This document shows positions 1 through 9,426 of a DNA stretch of 64,000 nt, one piece after another. The notes under the pieces are model-generated. The model saw only the letters and a program-made list of their open reading frames with translations. It did no database searches and was not told the origin of the DNA. Position numbers and translations under genes: made by a program. Each line of letters begins with the position of its first letter. Position 1 is the stretch's first letter. This DNA comes from Paraspadella gotoi (taxonomy: Eukaryota > Chaetognatha): positions 8,257,523 to 8,321,522 of the forward strand of contig CM119264.1 of assembly GCA_051294375.1 (NCBI GenBank). Reading direction: 5' to 3'.

Positions 1-560
1 TCATGAAGGTCGTTACAATACATTTTCACATTTTGATACTATGTATTGCGTATTTAAAGCCGACCAGACGCCAAGGCTTACGTTTACCGACATCAAAGCC
101 GACGACTCATCCGCCTCAGCCACTAGAACAAAATTTTTCGTTTTGTTTCAATTTTCCGGTCGTCGNNNNNNNNNNNNNNNNNNNNNNNNNNNNNNNNNNN
201 NNNNNNNNNNNNNNNNNNNNNNNNNNNNNNNNNNNNNNNNNNNNNNNNNNNNNNNNNNNNNNNNNNNNNNNNNNNNNNNNNNNNNNNNNNNNNNNNNNNN
301 NNNNNNNNNNNNNNNNNNNNNNNNNNNNNNNNNNNNNNNNNNNNNNNNNNNNNNNNNNNNNNNNNNNNNNNNNNNNNNNNNNNNNNNNNNNNNNNNNNNN
401 NNNNNNNNNNNNNNNNNNNNNNNNNNNNNNNNNNNNNNNNNNNNNNNNNNNNNNNNNNNNNNNNNNNNNNNNNNNNNNNNNNNNNNNNNNNNNNNNNNNN
501 NNNNNNNNNNNNNNNNNNNNNNNNNNNNNNNNNNNNNNNNNNNNNTATTTACATAATTAC
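1..560. other. Window edge and 380-bp assembly gap; no supported gene
   Basis: Positions 166-545 are N. The 165 bases before the gap are open in two plus-strand frames, but no start, splice pair or recognisable domain can be seen, so no gene is called. Confidence 0.6.
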
Positions 561-812
561 CTAATTAAAATAAGGTTCTGAGTTTCTAGCCGTTTCTACG
601 TAACCTAAGATATCTTTCAAGCTCTGTGGTTTGTTGAAAATAGTTTTAGATGTCTGGTTTGAACAAAGTTTGTCCTTATTTGACCTTTGGTAGATTTGTC
701 TGCGAACCTCTTTCACGATGGGCTCCCGCCAATTCAACACTGGCTCCTGTTCGTGAATTCCATCGGTGATTCTCCTTTTGTGAATTTGGTTTTTTTTTCT
801 TCTAAAACTCAT
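561..812 (-). CDS. Hypothetical 83-residue basic protein or exon
   Basis: An uninterrupted minus-strand frame begins with an ATG at 812-810 and ends with a stop near 561. The product is strongly basic at its N-terminus (MSFRRKKNQIHKRR) and mixed and hydrophilic afterwards, with no membrane segment or low-complexity run. Its composition is more protein-like than chance frames in the neighbouring AT-rich DNA. It could be a single-exon gene or the first exon of a longer one; the adjacent gaps prevent a decision. I recognise no family. No neighbour gives context. Confidence 0.35.
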   Translation of the reverse strand: MSFRRKKNQIHKRRITDGIHEQEPVLNWREPIVKEVRRQIYQRSNKDKLCSNQTSKTIFNKPQSLKDILGYVETARNSEPYFN

Positions 813-1641
813 TAAGAGAATCTGTTGGTGAATCCTTTTCGTCGAGTCTTTCGGGCGAAGTGAACGTCGCTGTCCGCGCAGGAGACAATCGCATTTGTTT
901 TGGGAGGAAATTCACTGNNNNNNNNNNNNNNNNNNNNNNNNNNNNNNNNNNNNNNNNNNNNNNNNNNNNNNNNNNNNNNNNNNNNNNNNNNNNNNNNNNN
1001 NNNNNNNNNNNNNNNNNNNNNNNNNNNNNNNNNNNNNNNNNNNNNNNNNNNNNNNNNNNNNNNNNNNNNNNNNNNNNNNNNNNNNNNNNNNNNNNNNNNN
1101 NNNNNNNNNGGGGGAAGATAAATGGCTGGAATGGAAGGGAGAAAAGAAGGAAAAGGAAAGGAAAGACTGGAAGGGAATGGAAAAAATAAAAAAGAGGAAG
1201 AGAAGGAAGGAAGGAAGAGAAAGATAAAGAGAGAATAAAGGAGACAATGTGGAAACTAAAAAATATAAAATTATAAAAGGCGATAGAACAATCAAAACAA
1301 AAAAAATAACAAGTTTGAGGTAACTATACTGAAGTGAATGAATTTAATTTCATTTCATTGATTGGAAATATGTGAAAATTAAAAAGGTAAAATAACATAT
1401 AAAATTCGAATTCTCTCTCTCTCTCTCTCTCNNNNNNNNNNNNNNNNNNNNNNNNNNNNNNNNNNNNNNNNNNNNNNNNNNNNNNNNNNNNNNNNNNNNN
1501 NNNNNNNNNNNNNNNNNNNNNNNNNNNNNNNNNNNNNNNNNNNNNNNNNNNNNNNNNNNNNNNNNNNNNNNNNNNNNNNNNNNNNNNNNNNNNNNNNNNN
1601 NNNNNNNNNNNNNNNNNNNNNNNNNNNNNNNNNNNNNNNNN
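813..1641. other. Two assembly gaps around a GGAA-rich purine tract and a CT run
   Basis: N runs cover 918-1,109 and 1,432-1,641. Between them 1,110-1,235 is almost purely purine (GGAA/GAAG-like), and a (CT)n run touches the second gap at 1,411-1,431. Frames read through the tract are composition artefacts. No gene is supported. Confidence 0.6.
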
Positions 1642-1785
1642 ACGCGCGCAGTAAGTAAACGACTTCCGTCAAACTCTTGACGACGAAATCATGAAAAAAG
1701 GTCATTAGGTAAATCCACGTCATGAGCTTCGGCCCATAAAGCATCATAAAGACGGGGATGACGAATGTCGAGAATCTGCGCATGA
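1642..1785 (-). CDS. Candidate exon encoding a hydrophobic segment, truncated by a gap
   Basis: On the minus strand a good acceptor (pyrimidine run then TGCAG) ends at 1,786. The frame behind it is open to the gap. It encodes an alternation of hydrophobic stretches (FVIPVFMMLYGPKLMTWIYL, then a further aliphatic stretch), as expected of a multi-pass membrane protein exon. The reading frame contains an ATG two bases after the acceptor, so it could also be a start exon. No family is recognised and the downstream end is lost in the gap. A real exon is likelier than chance but not established. Confidence 0.3.
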
Positions 1786-3540
1786 CTGCAAAAAAGGAGC
1801 GATTTCAGTTATAAGCCATCGAAGCAGGCATTCTATCTAACTGCGCTATATGATGCTTTGCACGGCAAATCACAGTAACCTAGGATTATCCATACGATAT
1901 CAAATCTTTGCAGAATGATGACATTTTATTGATAGTAGGATACCGTAATACTAAAATATCCCCGCTATTTGTTAAAGATAATTAATAATCTATAAACTAT
2001 AAATAATTAGGGCTCTGTCTTGCTGGTTGAACCATAGTACAGCGGAAAAATATAACGTATAATGGGCTGTAGGACTGATAGCTTGAATGCTTATATCTGC
2101 AATAAGTCCTGAGAAATACAATTTGAATGTATATAAGCTCAGCTTCATTTTTTGTCTCTACTTGTTTCATCCTTAGCTTTGTCGGTAAGAAGGTGGTCTG
2201 AGTTTTGCCTCAGCATATGAATGAATGCCGAATTAAAATGGAGCAGAACGATTTTGTATGCATCTTATATTAGAGTATAAGAACATCTCCTTCACACCTC
2301 TCTTTTTCCAAGGATGCTTAGTGAAACTATAAATTAAAAACAACCAGTCATGTCAAACCTTACCTGGCACAGCTAGTGCGAAATACTGCCGGAATACCAC
2401 AACGTTAAGACCCATGACGCTCATTACATATACATATTCCTTAATTTTACGCACCCTTTTCGGGATTTAGGTTGAAGTTCGCTGACACTACTGGCATGAG
2501 CATTTTAGTTCTATTTTTTATTGAATAGTTTTTCTGTCGGTTGCTATATTTATTAAATAAATATAATAACACAAAAAGCCTAAAGTAAAAAAAATACACG
2601 TGAAATGTTTTAAAATTTTAAAACGGATTTGAATTGCCTTACAAAAAGTTAGTATAAGAGACTCTAACTCCATTCTTAAAACATAAACAATCTTTTCATT
2701 AATCTAAGCTAGCGCATCACGATAGTTTAAAAATATTCTTAAAAGATATTATTTTTGTTAAATTTGTTACTTTTTGGTACATAACACATTATCACTCGGT
2801 CATGCAGGTTTTTCCTTGGTTCCGGTGGAATTTAATCACAGTATTGAGGAGTGGCCAATTTAAGACCGAAAACTATCTTATACAGTACACGTGCTATATG
2901 TGCTATCATGATCTCTTGTTGTATCGACACTGCATATCTATTCCCCTTGTTTATAACTTTTCCCCTAAAGAATTGCAGATCCCATGAAATCTACTCTCGA
3001 GAAATTATCTTTGATGTGGTGTGTGTGTGACGTCCTTGCCTAGCCCAGCCAACATTACACGCCCGGTCCACGACAGGTAGATCCGTTCACCTTCATCACT
3101 CTCTTTAGTTCAAGCGTCCTCTCTCGCATTTCATCTCTGATGTACATCCCTTAATATTAACTACTAACTTTTATTGCAAACATTTAAAATTTTTACAAAA
3201 AATCAAAAACCCCTCCACTACCCCCCCACGCCCCTACAAAATATTTTTATAAACATAGTCTTTTATATTGTTCAAAAGCTCATATAAATTTTTTAAATTT
3301 TAAATAATTGACCATCATAAACCTCTATAATGTTTGCTATTTGCTACTTCTGTCTTTTATAAACCAATTTTCTTAAAACATTTAAAAAACCCGCCGATTT
3401 TCCGAACAAGAAAGTAAATTACTACAAAAAAAATATGGTCTCATCCATCCATTCTACAGATACATCATAAAATAGTATTGAACGTCACCTTAGATTGTAT
3501 TTTGTTTTTTTCAAACCGCTCTAATAATATAATTAATAAC
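1786..3540. other. AT-rich intergenic DNA, nothing recognised
   Basis: Short frames occur (for example 2,802-2,987 on the plus strand), but none has protein-like composition or splice context. A slightly GC-richer patch at 3,015-3,150 may be an old repeat remnant. Confidence 0.5.
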
Positions 3541-3544
3541 GTTC

Positions 3545-4060
3545 ATATTATGGCCGGCCCCACTGGCAACCTAGCCGCCCCGGTTTGTTTCTGGCTGAGT
3601 CACAATGCCCTCCCCCATCGCCTCTCGCTGCGGAATGAAGGCCCTAAAATCCCAGACTGTGCTTGGCTTCCCGTGGGCACTAGCCTTCGCTTCCCCCCTG
3701 GCCCCGCCCGTCCCCGCCCCGCCCCATAACTAACGAATACCCACTCGCTCGATGTGCACCATATGGAGCGCCTTTTCCCAGTCACTTTTGCTGGCCGTAC
3801 CCGTGCTTTACCCCTAGGACCTTTCTCGCCTGCTCTCAAACGCATCGAGGATATCTATCGTCAGACTGTACAATGGATACCCACATAGCCTGGAAGGTGT
3901 GTCTCCCCTCTGAGCCAATGGATTTGGCCTGACGGATGTTCTCCTGCATTGTGTGTCCGTGAAACCGTGAGACGGTCTTACTTCATATTGATAATTACCG
4001 CCACAAACGCAACTTTTCGAATCGAGGACTATTTTTAAAATTGCTGACGTTATAAAAAAA
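3545..4060. repeat. GC-rich block, probably an interspersed repeat
   Basis: About 500 bp of GC-rich, CpG-bearing sequence with sharp edges sits in AT-rich DNA and contains a C-rich run near 3,700. Frames are open on both strands but look like composition effects. It resembles an inserted repeat rather than a gene. No terminal repeats or target duplications were found by eye. Confidence 0.3.
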
Positions 4061-4096
4061 TGCGGTGGCAATGAAACGAAGATGACGATGAAGACT

Positions 4097-4097
<1 letters not shown>

Positions 4098-4137
<40 letters not shown>
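4098..4137. repeat. (CGA)n trinucleotide microsatellite
   Basis: Perfect CGA/ACG repeats over about 40 bp, with a degenerate GATGACGATG lead-in. It sits just before the long CT tract at 4,231. Confidence 0.9.
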
Positions 4138-4227
4138 ATCATCATCAATCAAGATCTCACCATTCGAGACTCCTTCGCCTCTTTTGGTGCTTATGTCCAT
4201 TGAATAAAGAAAGATGAAGCTTAAGGA

Positions 4228-4230
<3 letters not shown>

Positions 4231-4299
<69 letters not shown>

Positions 4300-4314
4300 T
4301 TCTCTCTCTCTCTG
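4231..4314. repeat. (CT)n microsatellite, about 80 bp
   Basis: Nearly pure CT dinucleotides with a few TTT interruptions. Ser/Leu and Arg/Glu frames across it are artefacts. Confidence 0.95.
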
Positions 4315-4910
4315 TCTGGCTGCAGAGGAGGCGATTCAAATTCAAGACGACTCTTTTTTGCATTCGGTTTAAAATATCCTTTTTTTCCTTTGATATAATT
4401 TGAAACCGATCAGGCCAAGATTTTAGCAATTCTTAAAATTTCTTTATTAATCTGCTACATTTGTGCAAATTTTAAGTACTTTTTAGAAACCGAAATAATC
4501 TCTATGAAGACGATTCAAAAGGAAATTAAATCTGAAAAATTTTATAGGAAATGTCACCCTTCTATTTTTAACCTTCAGAGAGTTTACAATTAATCTGAAT
4601 TTGCAGAAGCAGATTTTAAATTGAAAAGAAATACATAAACTGATGAAATCATACTGAACTTTAACAGTTTAATTTACATAAAAAAACTGAAGAAATTGTA
4701 ATAATTGGGCAAGAAATCGACGACGACAACGACGATGATAACGACAACGACGAAGTCACAAAAAAGAAGAAGACGAAGAGTTGCGTCCGACCGTCAATCG
4801 CAATAACAAGGCGAATGAAAAGGCTGACCGGAGGCAAAGGCAAAACTGCGATTGCTGCGCAATGGTCCGCGTCTCTTGGCTTGAGAGAGAGAGCGAGAAA
4901 GAAAGAAAAA

Positions 4911-4969
<59 letters not shown>

Positions 4970-5671
4970 AAAGGACGAATCTAAAACGGACCCCTCCCGT
5001 CGAATTGCGATTTACAAGAATTGCTTTGAGAATCTGTCGACATCAAGAAATTCTGGCACCACAGAATCGTGATTTTGAAATCTAAGTAAGAGAAATATGG
5101 GTGGAATAAGTCAGGATTCAGGATAAAGATAAATAATTGGTAGAGGGTTCTAAGTATCATAGAATCTTATCAGTTGGGATACGTATACGTATATATTATA
5201 TATAAAATAGTTTTAACTAATTTACTAAAAAAAATTAAACACATTTACTTTTCACTTATCTTTTACGAGGTGGTTCTAATTTTAACTAATATAAGATATT
5301 CGTTGATTTCTTCTTTCTTCTTCCCAAAATTTGAATCTTCCGCTGAGTTTAGACTAAGTTGTTCTCTCGGGTTTTTTTTCTTTTTATTTAACAGATTTTT
5401 CCTCCACCTGAGCTTCGCGCAAAAGATGTTCATTGACTCCGGAAAAAAAAATCCATTAATCTAAAACTTAGACTCCCTGTTCTTTTTTTCCCTTTTTTTC
5501 GCGATGTTTTACATTTTTACATTTTTACATTTTTAAAGGTCCTTTTCTTTACATTCGTGATTCTTCACATAACTGCTTATCACTTACCATTTTCACATTT
5601 TCTGATAGGAACGTATCTTAATTTCCCGAAGCCTAAATTGTCTGAAGTGAAAGGTGTAAAAAAAAGTATTG
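4315..5671. other. Intergenic, AT-rich, with an (AG)n tract at about 4,916-4,966
   Basis: The frames at 4,780-5,070 owe their length to the AG tract. A minus-strand frame just beyond it (4,843-4,661) contains a hydrophobic Phe/Val run and could be an exon, but nothing else supports it. 5,500-5,540 holds a short ACATTTTT tandem. Confidence 0.5.
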
Positions 5672-5685
5672 TGCCTATAGTATCT

Positions 5686-5943
5686 GTAGTCGGGCATTGC
5701 CTAGGTTCACCCCGCCTAGAATCATGACACTTTCAGTTGTGACCCGGTGGCTCATTGAGTAAAGCCATCAGCTCATGACCACTAGGTACCAGGTTCAATC
5801 CCAGCCCGGTACCTACCCTGCGGGAAGCGTGAGGACGGCCGTAAGCCGCCTTGGGGGCATGGCAAACCCTCAAGCCTGGTTCCAAGCCCTGGGACCCGTT
5901 CAGCCCACGTAGCGCCTTATCCACATATCTATACTATACTATC
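5686..5943 (+). mobile_element. SINE-like retroelement with tRNA-type promoter box and 14-bp target duplication
   Basis: The block is flanked by identical direct repeats TGCCTATAGTATCT at 5,672-5,685 and 5,944-5,957, the hallmark of target-primed insertion. Inside, GGTGGCTCATTGAG (A-box-like, from 5,746) and GGTTCAATCCC (5,792-5,802, close to the pol III B box) are spaced as in tRNA-derived SINEs. A GC-rich body follows and the 3' end is a simple CTATA-type tail. About 60 bp precede the A box, so the element may be composite. There is no coding capacity. Confidence 0.6.
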
Positions 5944-6391
5944 TGCCTATAGTATCTATCCTATACTGAAACTGAAACTCTTCTCGACCAAATTACATTG
6001 TTGACATTAACCTCAGCTTCGTCAAATATTATTACTAAATTTATATTTTTCCGTTAATCACACATTTCGTCTCAAATAACGTTAGTATAAACAAAGCTGC
6101 CTGAGTTAAAATCGATGCTTCGTGTTTTGTCGTTTTTATAACCCTGCCGTTTCCTCGACAACGAAATTAGTTCAAACGAAACTTTATCACATTAGTTCGA
6201 AGCTTAATGTAAAGTTTTACGTAACCTTTCGAGTAAGAAAAATTAATAACAAAATTAAAAAATAAAACGCGTTTGAAAAAGTATAAAATTACAACAATTC
6301 TAGCTAAAATCTTTTAAAAACTTTCATTTACTTTCCTTTTTATAATTTAATTAAGGAAAAATCGCTAAATATCGAGAGCATTTATAATTTC

Positions 6392-6608
6392 AGATTGAAT
6401 TTTATAACATTTTTCATAATTTTTGGCGTCGCCTCAAAAAATATGAGCCTCGGCGGGGAGTCGACGAAGATATTGAAGGCGTTCTCGGCGACGACGACAG
6501 ATTCCACAGGCGTGGCAAGAGTCCTCCAACGACGACGCCTACTTCAGCGCCCGACAAAACCGCGCCAGACGGCTGGTCGTTGTCGTCGTGCGTCGTCGTT
6601 GTCGTAGT
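6392..6608 (+). CDS. Candidate 3' exon ending in a stop; possibly the tail of a membrane protein
   Basis: A strong acceptor (TTATAATTTCAG) ends at 6,391-6,392. One frame then stays open for about 70 codons to a stop. It begins IEFYNIFHNFWRRLKKYE, continues acidic and Pro/Thr-rich, and ends in a run of Val. The opening resembles the inner end of a DEG/ENaC second transmembrane helix with its basic juxtamembrane segment, so it could be the last exon of an upstream channel paralogue. The other two plus frames are also open here, which weakens the case. No preceding exon was found. Confidence 0.3.
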
Positions 6609-6636
6609 TTTTCTCATTGGTTGATTTAATTTTAGG

Positions 6637-6903
6637 ATGAGAAGGCTTTTGATTGCTTTTACAAATCGGGGGGCAATTTGGGCACAAGGAGCGATAATTG
6701 ACGAGAGCGGTGCACCGAATCTAACAGATTTAAATCTCTTTAATTCAAGATCTTGGTTCCTCCTCCTCATCGGCATCTTCTCCGTCATGGTCATCAAAAT
6801 TGTGGACGAGCATTCGGAATACTTGTCAACCAGTCGCCTCCAGTGCGTCGAAGTCCGTGCAGCCGCCCCGTTCCCCTCGTCAGCTTTTATCTGGAAAGAG
6901 ACG
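6637..6903 (+). CDS. DEG/ENaC (ASC) channel, N-terminus and first transmembrane exon
   Basis: The exon follows an acceptor TTTTAG at 6,635. Its ATG at 6,637 opens a short cytosolic N-terminus, then a single hydrophobic helix (SWFLLLIGIFSVMVIKIV), then an acidic/Tyr segment and PFPS about 22 residues later. This matches DEG/ENaC channels: TM1, then a Tyr-Leu-containing stalk, then the conserved PFP motif. The donor is uncertain. GTAGAG at 6,904 is the best by eye, but it ends in phase 0, whereas the ectodomain exon at 7,984 expects one carried base, so an exon may be missing or the true donor is elsewhere. Together with 7,984-8,243 and 9,016-9,426 it forms a partial channel gene. Confidence 0.55.
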
Positions 6904-7153
6904 GTAGAGACTAAGAGCGGAAGTTATGCGTTGTTGTTGTTGTTGAACGCTGACGTTGTGGCGTTAGCAATAATTGATTAGTGTTGACTGCGTGAAGCCT
7001 TAGTGAGTTAACCCTAATCAATAAGTATGTGATTATAAATGTAATATAATGTACAGAATATCTCTCCAACGAATCTCAGCACTTGACGGCAGATGGTCTC
7101 TTTTCCGATTATTGGCCGAAAACTTACGAGGGTCTCAGGTGATTAAATATCGT

Positions 7154-7842
7154 ATTGAAGAGACAGTGAATATTGTGTTATGTGTTAGTGATAGAACCGT
7201 TCAATATAAGCAGTCGCCTGGAGCTTCGGATTCAGGCTGTAACAACCATGTTACAGGCAGGGTTATAGCGCCCCGTCCCTCTTAACTGCGCCCAGACGAC
7301 CACCGGCTAGAACCCCGGACCTTTGGGTTTGGGAGGCAAATGACTTGCCTCCGGCACCAATAGGCCCTGATGAAGCGGTTGGTGGATTTTTTAGTCCACC
7401 ATACATCCCCCCCTCCCGTAGGGAGAAGTCTGTTGCGGTCTCTTCAGTGAATTGTTGTTGTTGGTGGAAAGTTCATCACCAAGTTGAGGCATGTGCCCTG
7501 ATGTGTTGTGGGCGGAAAGTGCATCGCAGGTTGAGGCATTGTGCCTGAAAGTGTTGTTGTTGCTTGATTGTGCTTGCGAAGTCGGGCTCACCAATTGAAG
7601 AGAACAGTGATATTTTGGTTATGTGTTAGTGATAAACCGTTCAATATAGGCAGTCGCCTGAGCTTTCGGATCAGGCTGTAACACCATGTTTACAGGCGGG
7701 TTAGAGCGCGCCCGTCCCTCTTAACGGCCAGACGACCACTGGGCTAGAAACCCCGGACCTTTGGGTTGGAGGCGATAGACTTTGCCTCCGGCACAATTGG
7801 CCGCTGATGAACGGTTGGTGGATTTTTTTAGTCCACATAAGT
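7154..7842 (-). repeat. Two tandem copies of a tRNA-like repeat, period about 443 bp
   Basis: A unit of about 250 bp occurs at 7,154-7,405 and again at 7,597-7,842 with scattered indels. Read on the minus strand each contains AAAGGTCCGGGGTTCTAGCC, which looks like a tRNA variable loop and T-arm with a B-box core, preceded by a stem-loop-like GCCTCCC segment. This suggests a tRNA-derived SINE family. The spacer 7,406-7,596 has its own internal repeat (two copies of a GTTGAGGCAT-containing segment). The block lies in an apparent intron of the DEG/ENaC gene. Confidence 0.6.
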
Positions 7843-7983
7843 ATATTAGCATTAAAACTAGGAATTAAGTGCAGATGTAGAATAATTAAATAATCATTCA
7901 GTTCTTAAACGTATTTACGTAAATCTTTCCTACTGATACTTTCGGAACGTCGACTTCAACTCTCACTCTCTCTCTCTCTCCAG

Positions 7984-8243
7984 CTTCCGGCCATTGGATG
8001 ACCTTCAACTCCAACTCTTCCTACAATGCGACGTCGACATTCCCCTTCGCCTTCAGATTCGTCCCGCGCTGGAACACTCTCCTGTATTCCCGGAACGTCT
8101 TCCTCCACGGGCGCGGAGAGATTCCGACGACGGGTTGGTGGGTGGAGCTGGATCGCTGGGCGGAAGTCAGAGTCTCTTTCGAAGCATTCGAGATTAAAAC
8201 TTCGGCGCATGGATGCGTTGATGGATGGCCGGAAGAATGTAGG
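7984..8243 (+). CDS. DEG/ENaC channel, ectodomain exon
   Basis: The acceptor is a CT microsatellite ending in CCAG at 7,983. Entry is in phase 1 and the frame runs 86 codons to TGTAGG|GTAAAAG. The exon encodes GHWMTFNSNSSYNATSTF, resembling the CYTFNS motif of DEG/ENaC ectodomains, and later VFLHGRGEIP, like the family's V.IH....P segment. Three N-glycosylation sequons cluster at the start (NSS, NAT and an adjacent Asn). The exon ends at Cys-Arg. The donor is repeated three times in frame (see findings). The minus-strand frame here is an artefact of Arg/Glu-rich complement. Confidence 0.6.
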
Positions 8244-8328
8244 GTAAAAGAATTTAGGGTAAAAGAATTTAGGGTAAAAGCCGCGCAAGATTTAAGGTTT
8301 TTGCTTCGTTTACGTAGTACGTAACTAT

Positions 8329-8935
8329 TAAGGCGTAGTGAAAGTTACATACGAAAATTCTAAAAGTCAATTATGAACAACATACCATCAGTGAACATTA
8401 ATTTGTAAAAAAAAATTAATTTTATGTTTTTTAATTTTCGCAGTAGGCTATATTTATATTTAGTACTATCCTTATAAAATCGAAAAATTTAAAAATAGGC
8501 TTTTCTTAATTTTGATTGAAGATTTGAATTCCTCGTCAAAAGTTGATAAAAGAAAATATAAATCATTTTAAAAATTCTTTCATTAAGTGGGTTAAAAATT
8601 AAAAAAACTATATTTAATATATAAAAAGTTAATTTTTAGCTTAAAATATAGCTTTTTTAATTTTTGACCCACTTAATGAAGGAATTTTTTAAAAAGAGTT
8701 ATATTTCTTTATATCAAATTTTTATGACGAATCCAAATCTGCAAAAAAATCTCAGAAAAAACTGTTTTGAAATTTTAACATTTATTGGTTTAGTACTAGT
8801 ATAAATATGGCCTACTGCGTAAATTGTAAAATTTATTAAAAATTTTTTTATTACATGTTTATTAATATAATGTTGTTCGTTCCTCACTTTTAGAATTTTA
8901 ATTAAAGTTAAATTTAGAAATTTTACTACGCCTTA
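8329..8935. mobile_element. hAT-type MITE with 8-bp target duplication
   Basis: The ends are inverted: TAAGGCGTAGTGAAAGTT at 8,329 and a matching ACTACGCCTTA ending at 8,935. An exact 8-bp duplication GTAACTAT lies outside both ends (8,321-8,328 and 8,936-8,943). The inverted homology continues far inward, so the element is close to a fold-back of 607 bp with no coding capacity. The 8-bp duplication is diagnostic of the hAT superfamily. A truncated relative lies at 21,592-21,985. It sits in the intron between two DEG/ENaC exons. Confidence 0.85.
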
Positions 8936-9015
8936 GTAACTATAGTTGATGAACAATTAGGTTTTATTAAAGAATTAAAAGAATTAATTAAAAGAATTAA
9001 AAGAATTAATACCAG

Positions 9016-9426
9016 GCCAACGCGACTGATCCTTACTCGGTGGATCGTTGCCTCGATCAAATCGAATCGGCAAAAGCTTGCAGTCGATCCAGCGACGACT
9101 GCGCCGCGGCACTGCGACGATGCCCGCTGCCCTGTCGACGCGCTGCGCCCTGCGGCTTCTCCGTTATACGGCTAAGGGGTCGCTCCGCCGTCCTCGGAAG
9201 CCTCGCTATCGGATACAGGAAGTTGCTCGTCCGCGAGTGCGAAGAGGTGCACCTCGTCACCTCCTGCCAATTGATGGGCAGCATCGGCGGGCATCTCGGA
9301 ATGTGGATGGGCGTCTCCATCGTCGGAGTCATCGAGGCCTTCGAATTCGGGGCTTTCTGCGCCGTGGGGACAATGAGGAGCATTTGGAGAAAGATGGGAA
9401 AGAGGAAGGTGGTCGCGGAGAGATAG
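9016..9426 (+). CDS. DEG/ENaC channel, Cys-rich ectodomain end, second transmembrane helix and C-terminus
   Basis: The acceptor ACCAG ends at 9,015. A phase-0 frame of 136 codons runs to a TAG at 9,424-9,426. It begins with the family's Cys cluster (RCLDQIESAKAC, then RCPLPC, compare the CGCLP.C region). It then has MGSIGGHLGMWMGVSIVGVI, a close match to the TM2 selectivity-filter region (GG.LGLW.G.S). A Glu-Ala-Phe-Glu-Phe stretch and a basic cytosolic tail IWRKMGKRK follow. This is the best evidence that a DEG/ENaC sodium channel gene is present. It compiles in phase with the exon ending at 8,243. Confidence 0.7.
   Translation, partial: ANATDPYSVDRCLDQIESAKACSRSSDDCAAALRRCPLPCRRAAPCGFSVIRLRGRSAVLGSLAIGYRKLLVRECEEVHLVTSCQLMGSIGGHLGMWMGVSIVGVIEAFEFGAFCAVGTMRSIWRKMGKRKVVAER

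Noticed and set aside
4157-4429. Long Arg/Glu and Ser/Leu frames over AG/CT tracts (also 12,535-12,864, 19,428-19,949, 31,093-31,548)
   Set aside because: Pure dinucleotide repeats are open in several frames on both strands; not genes.
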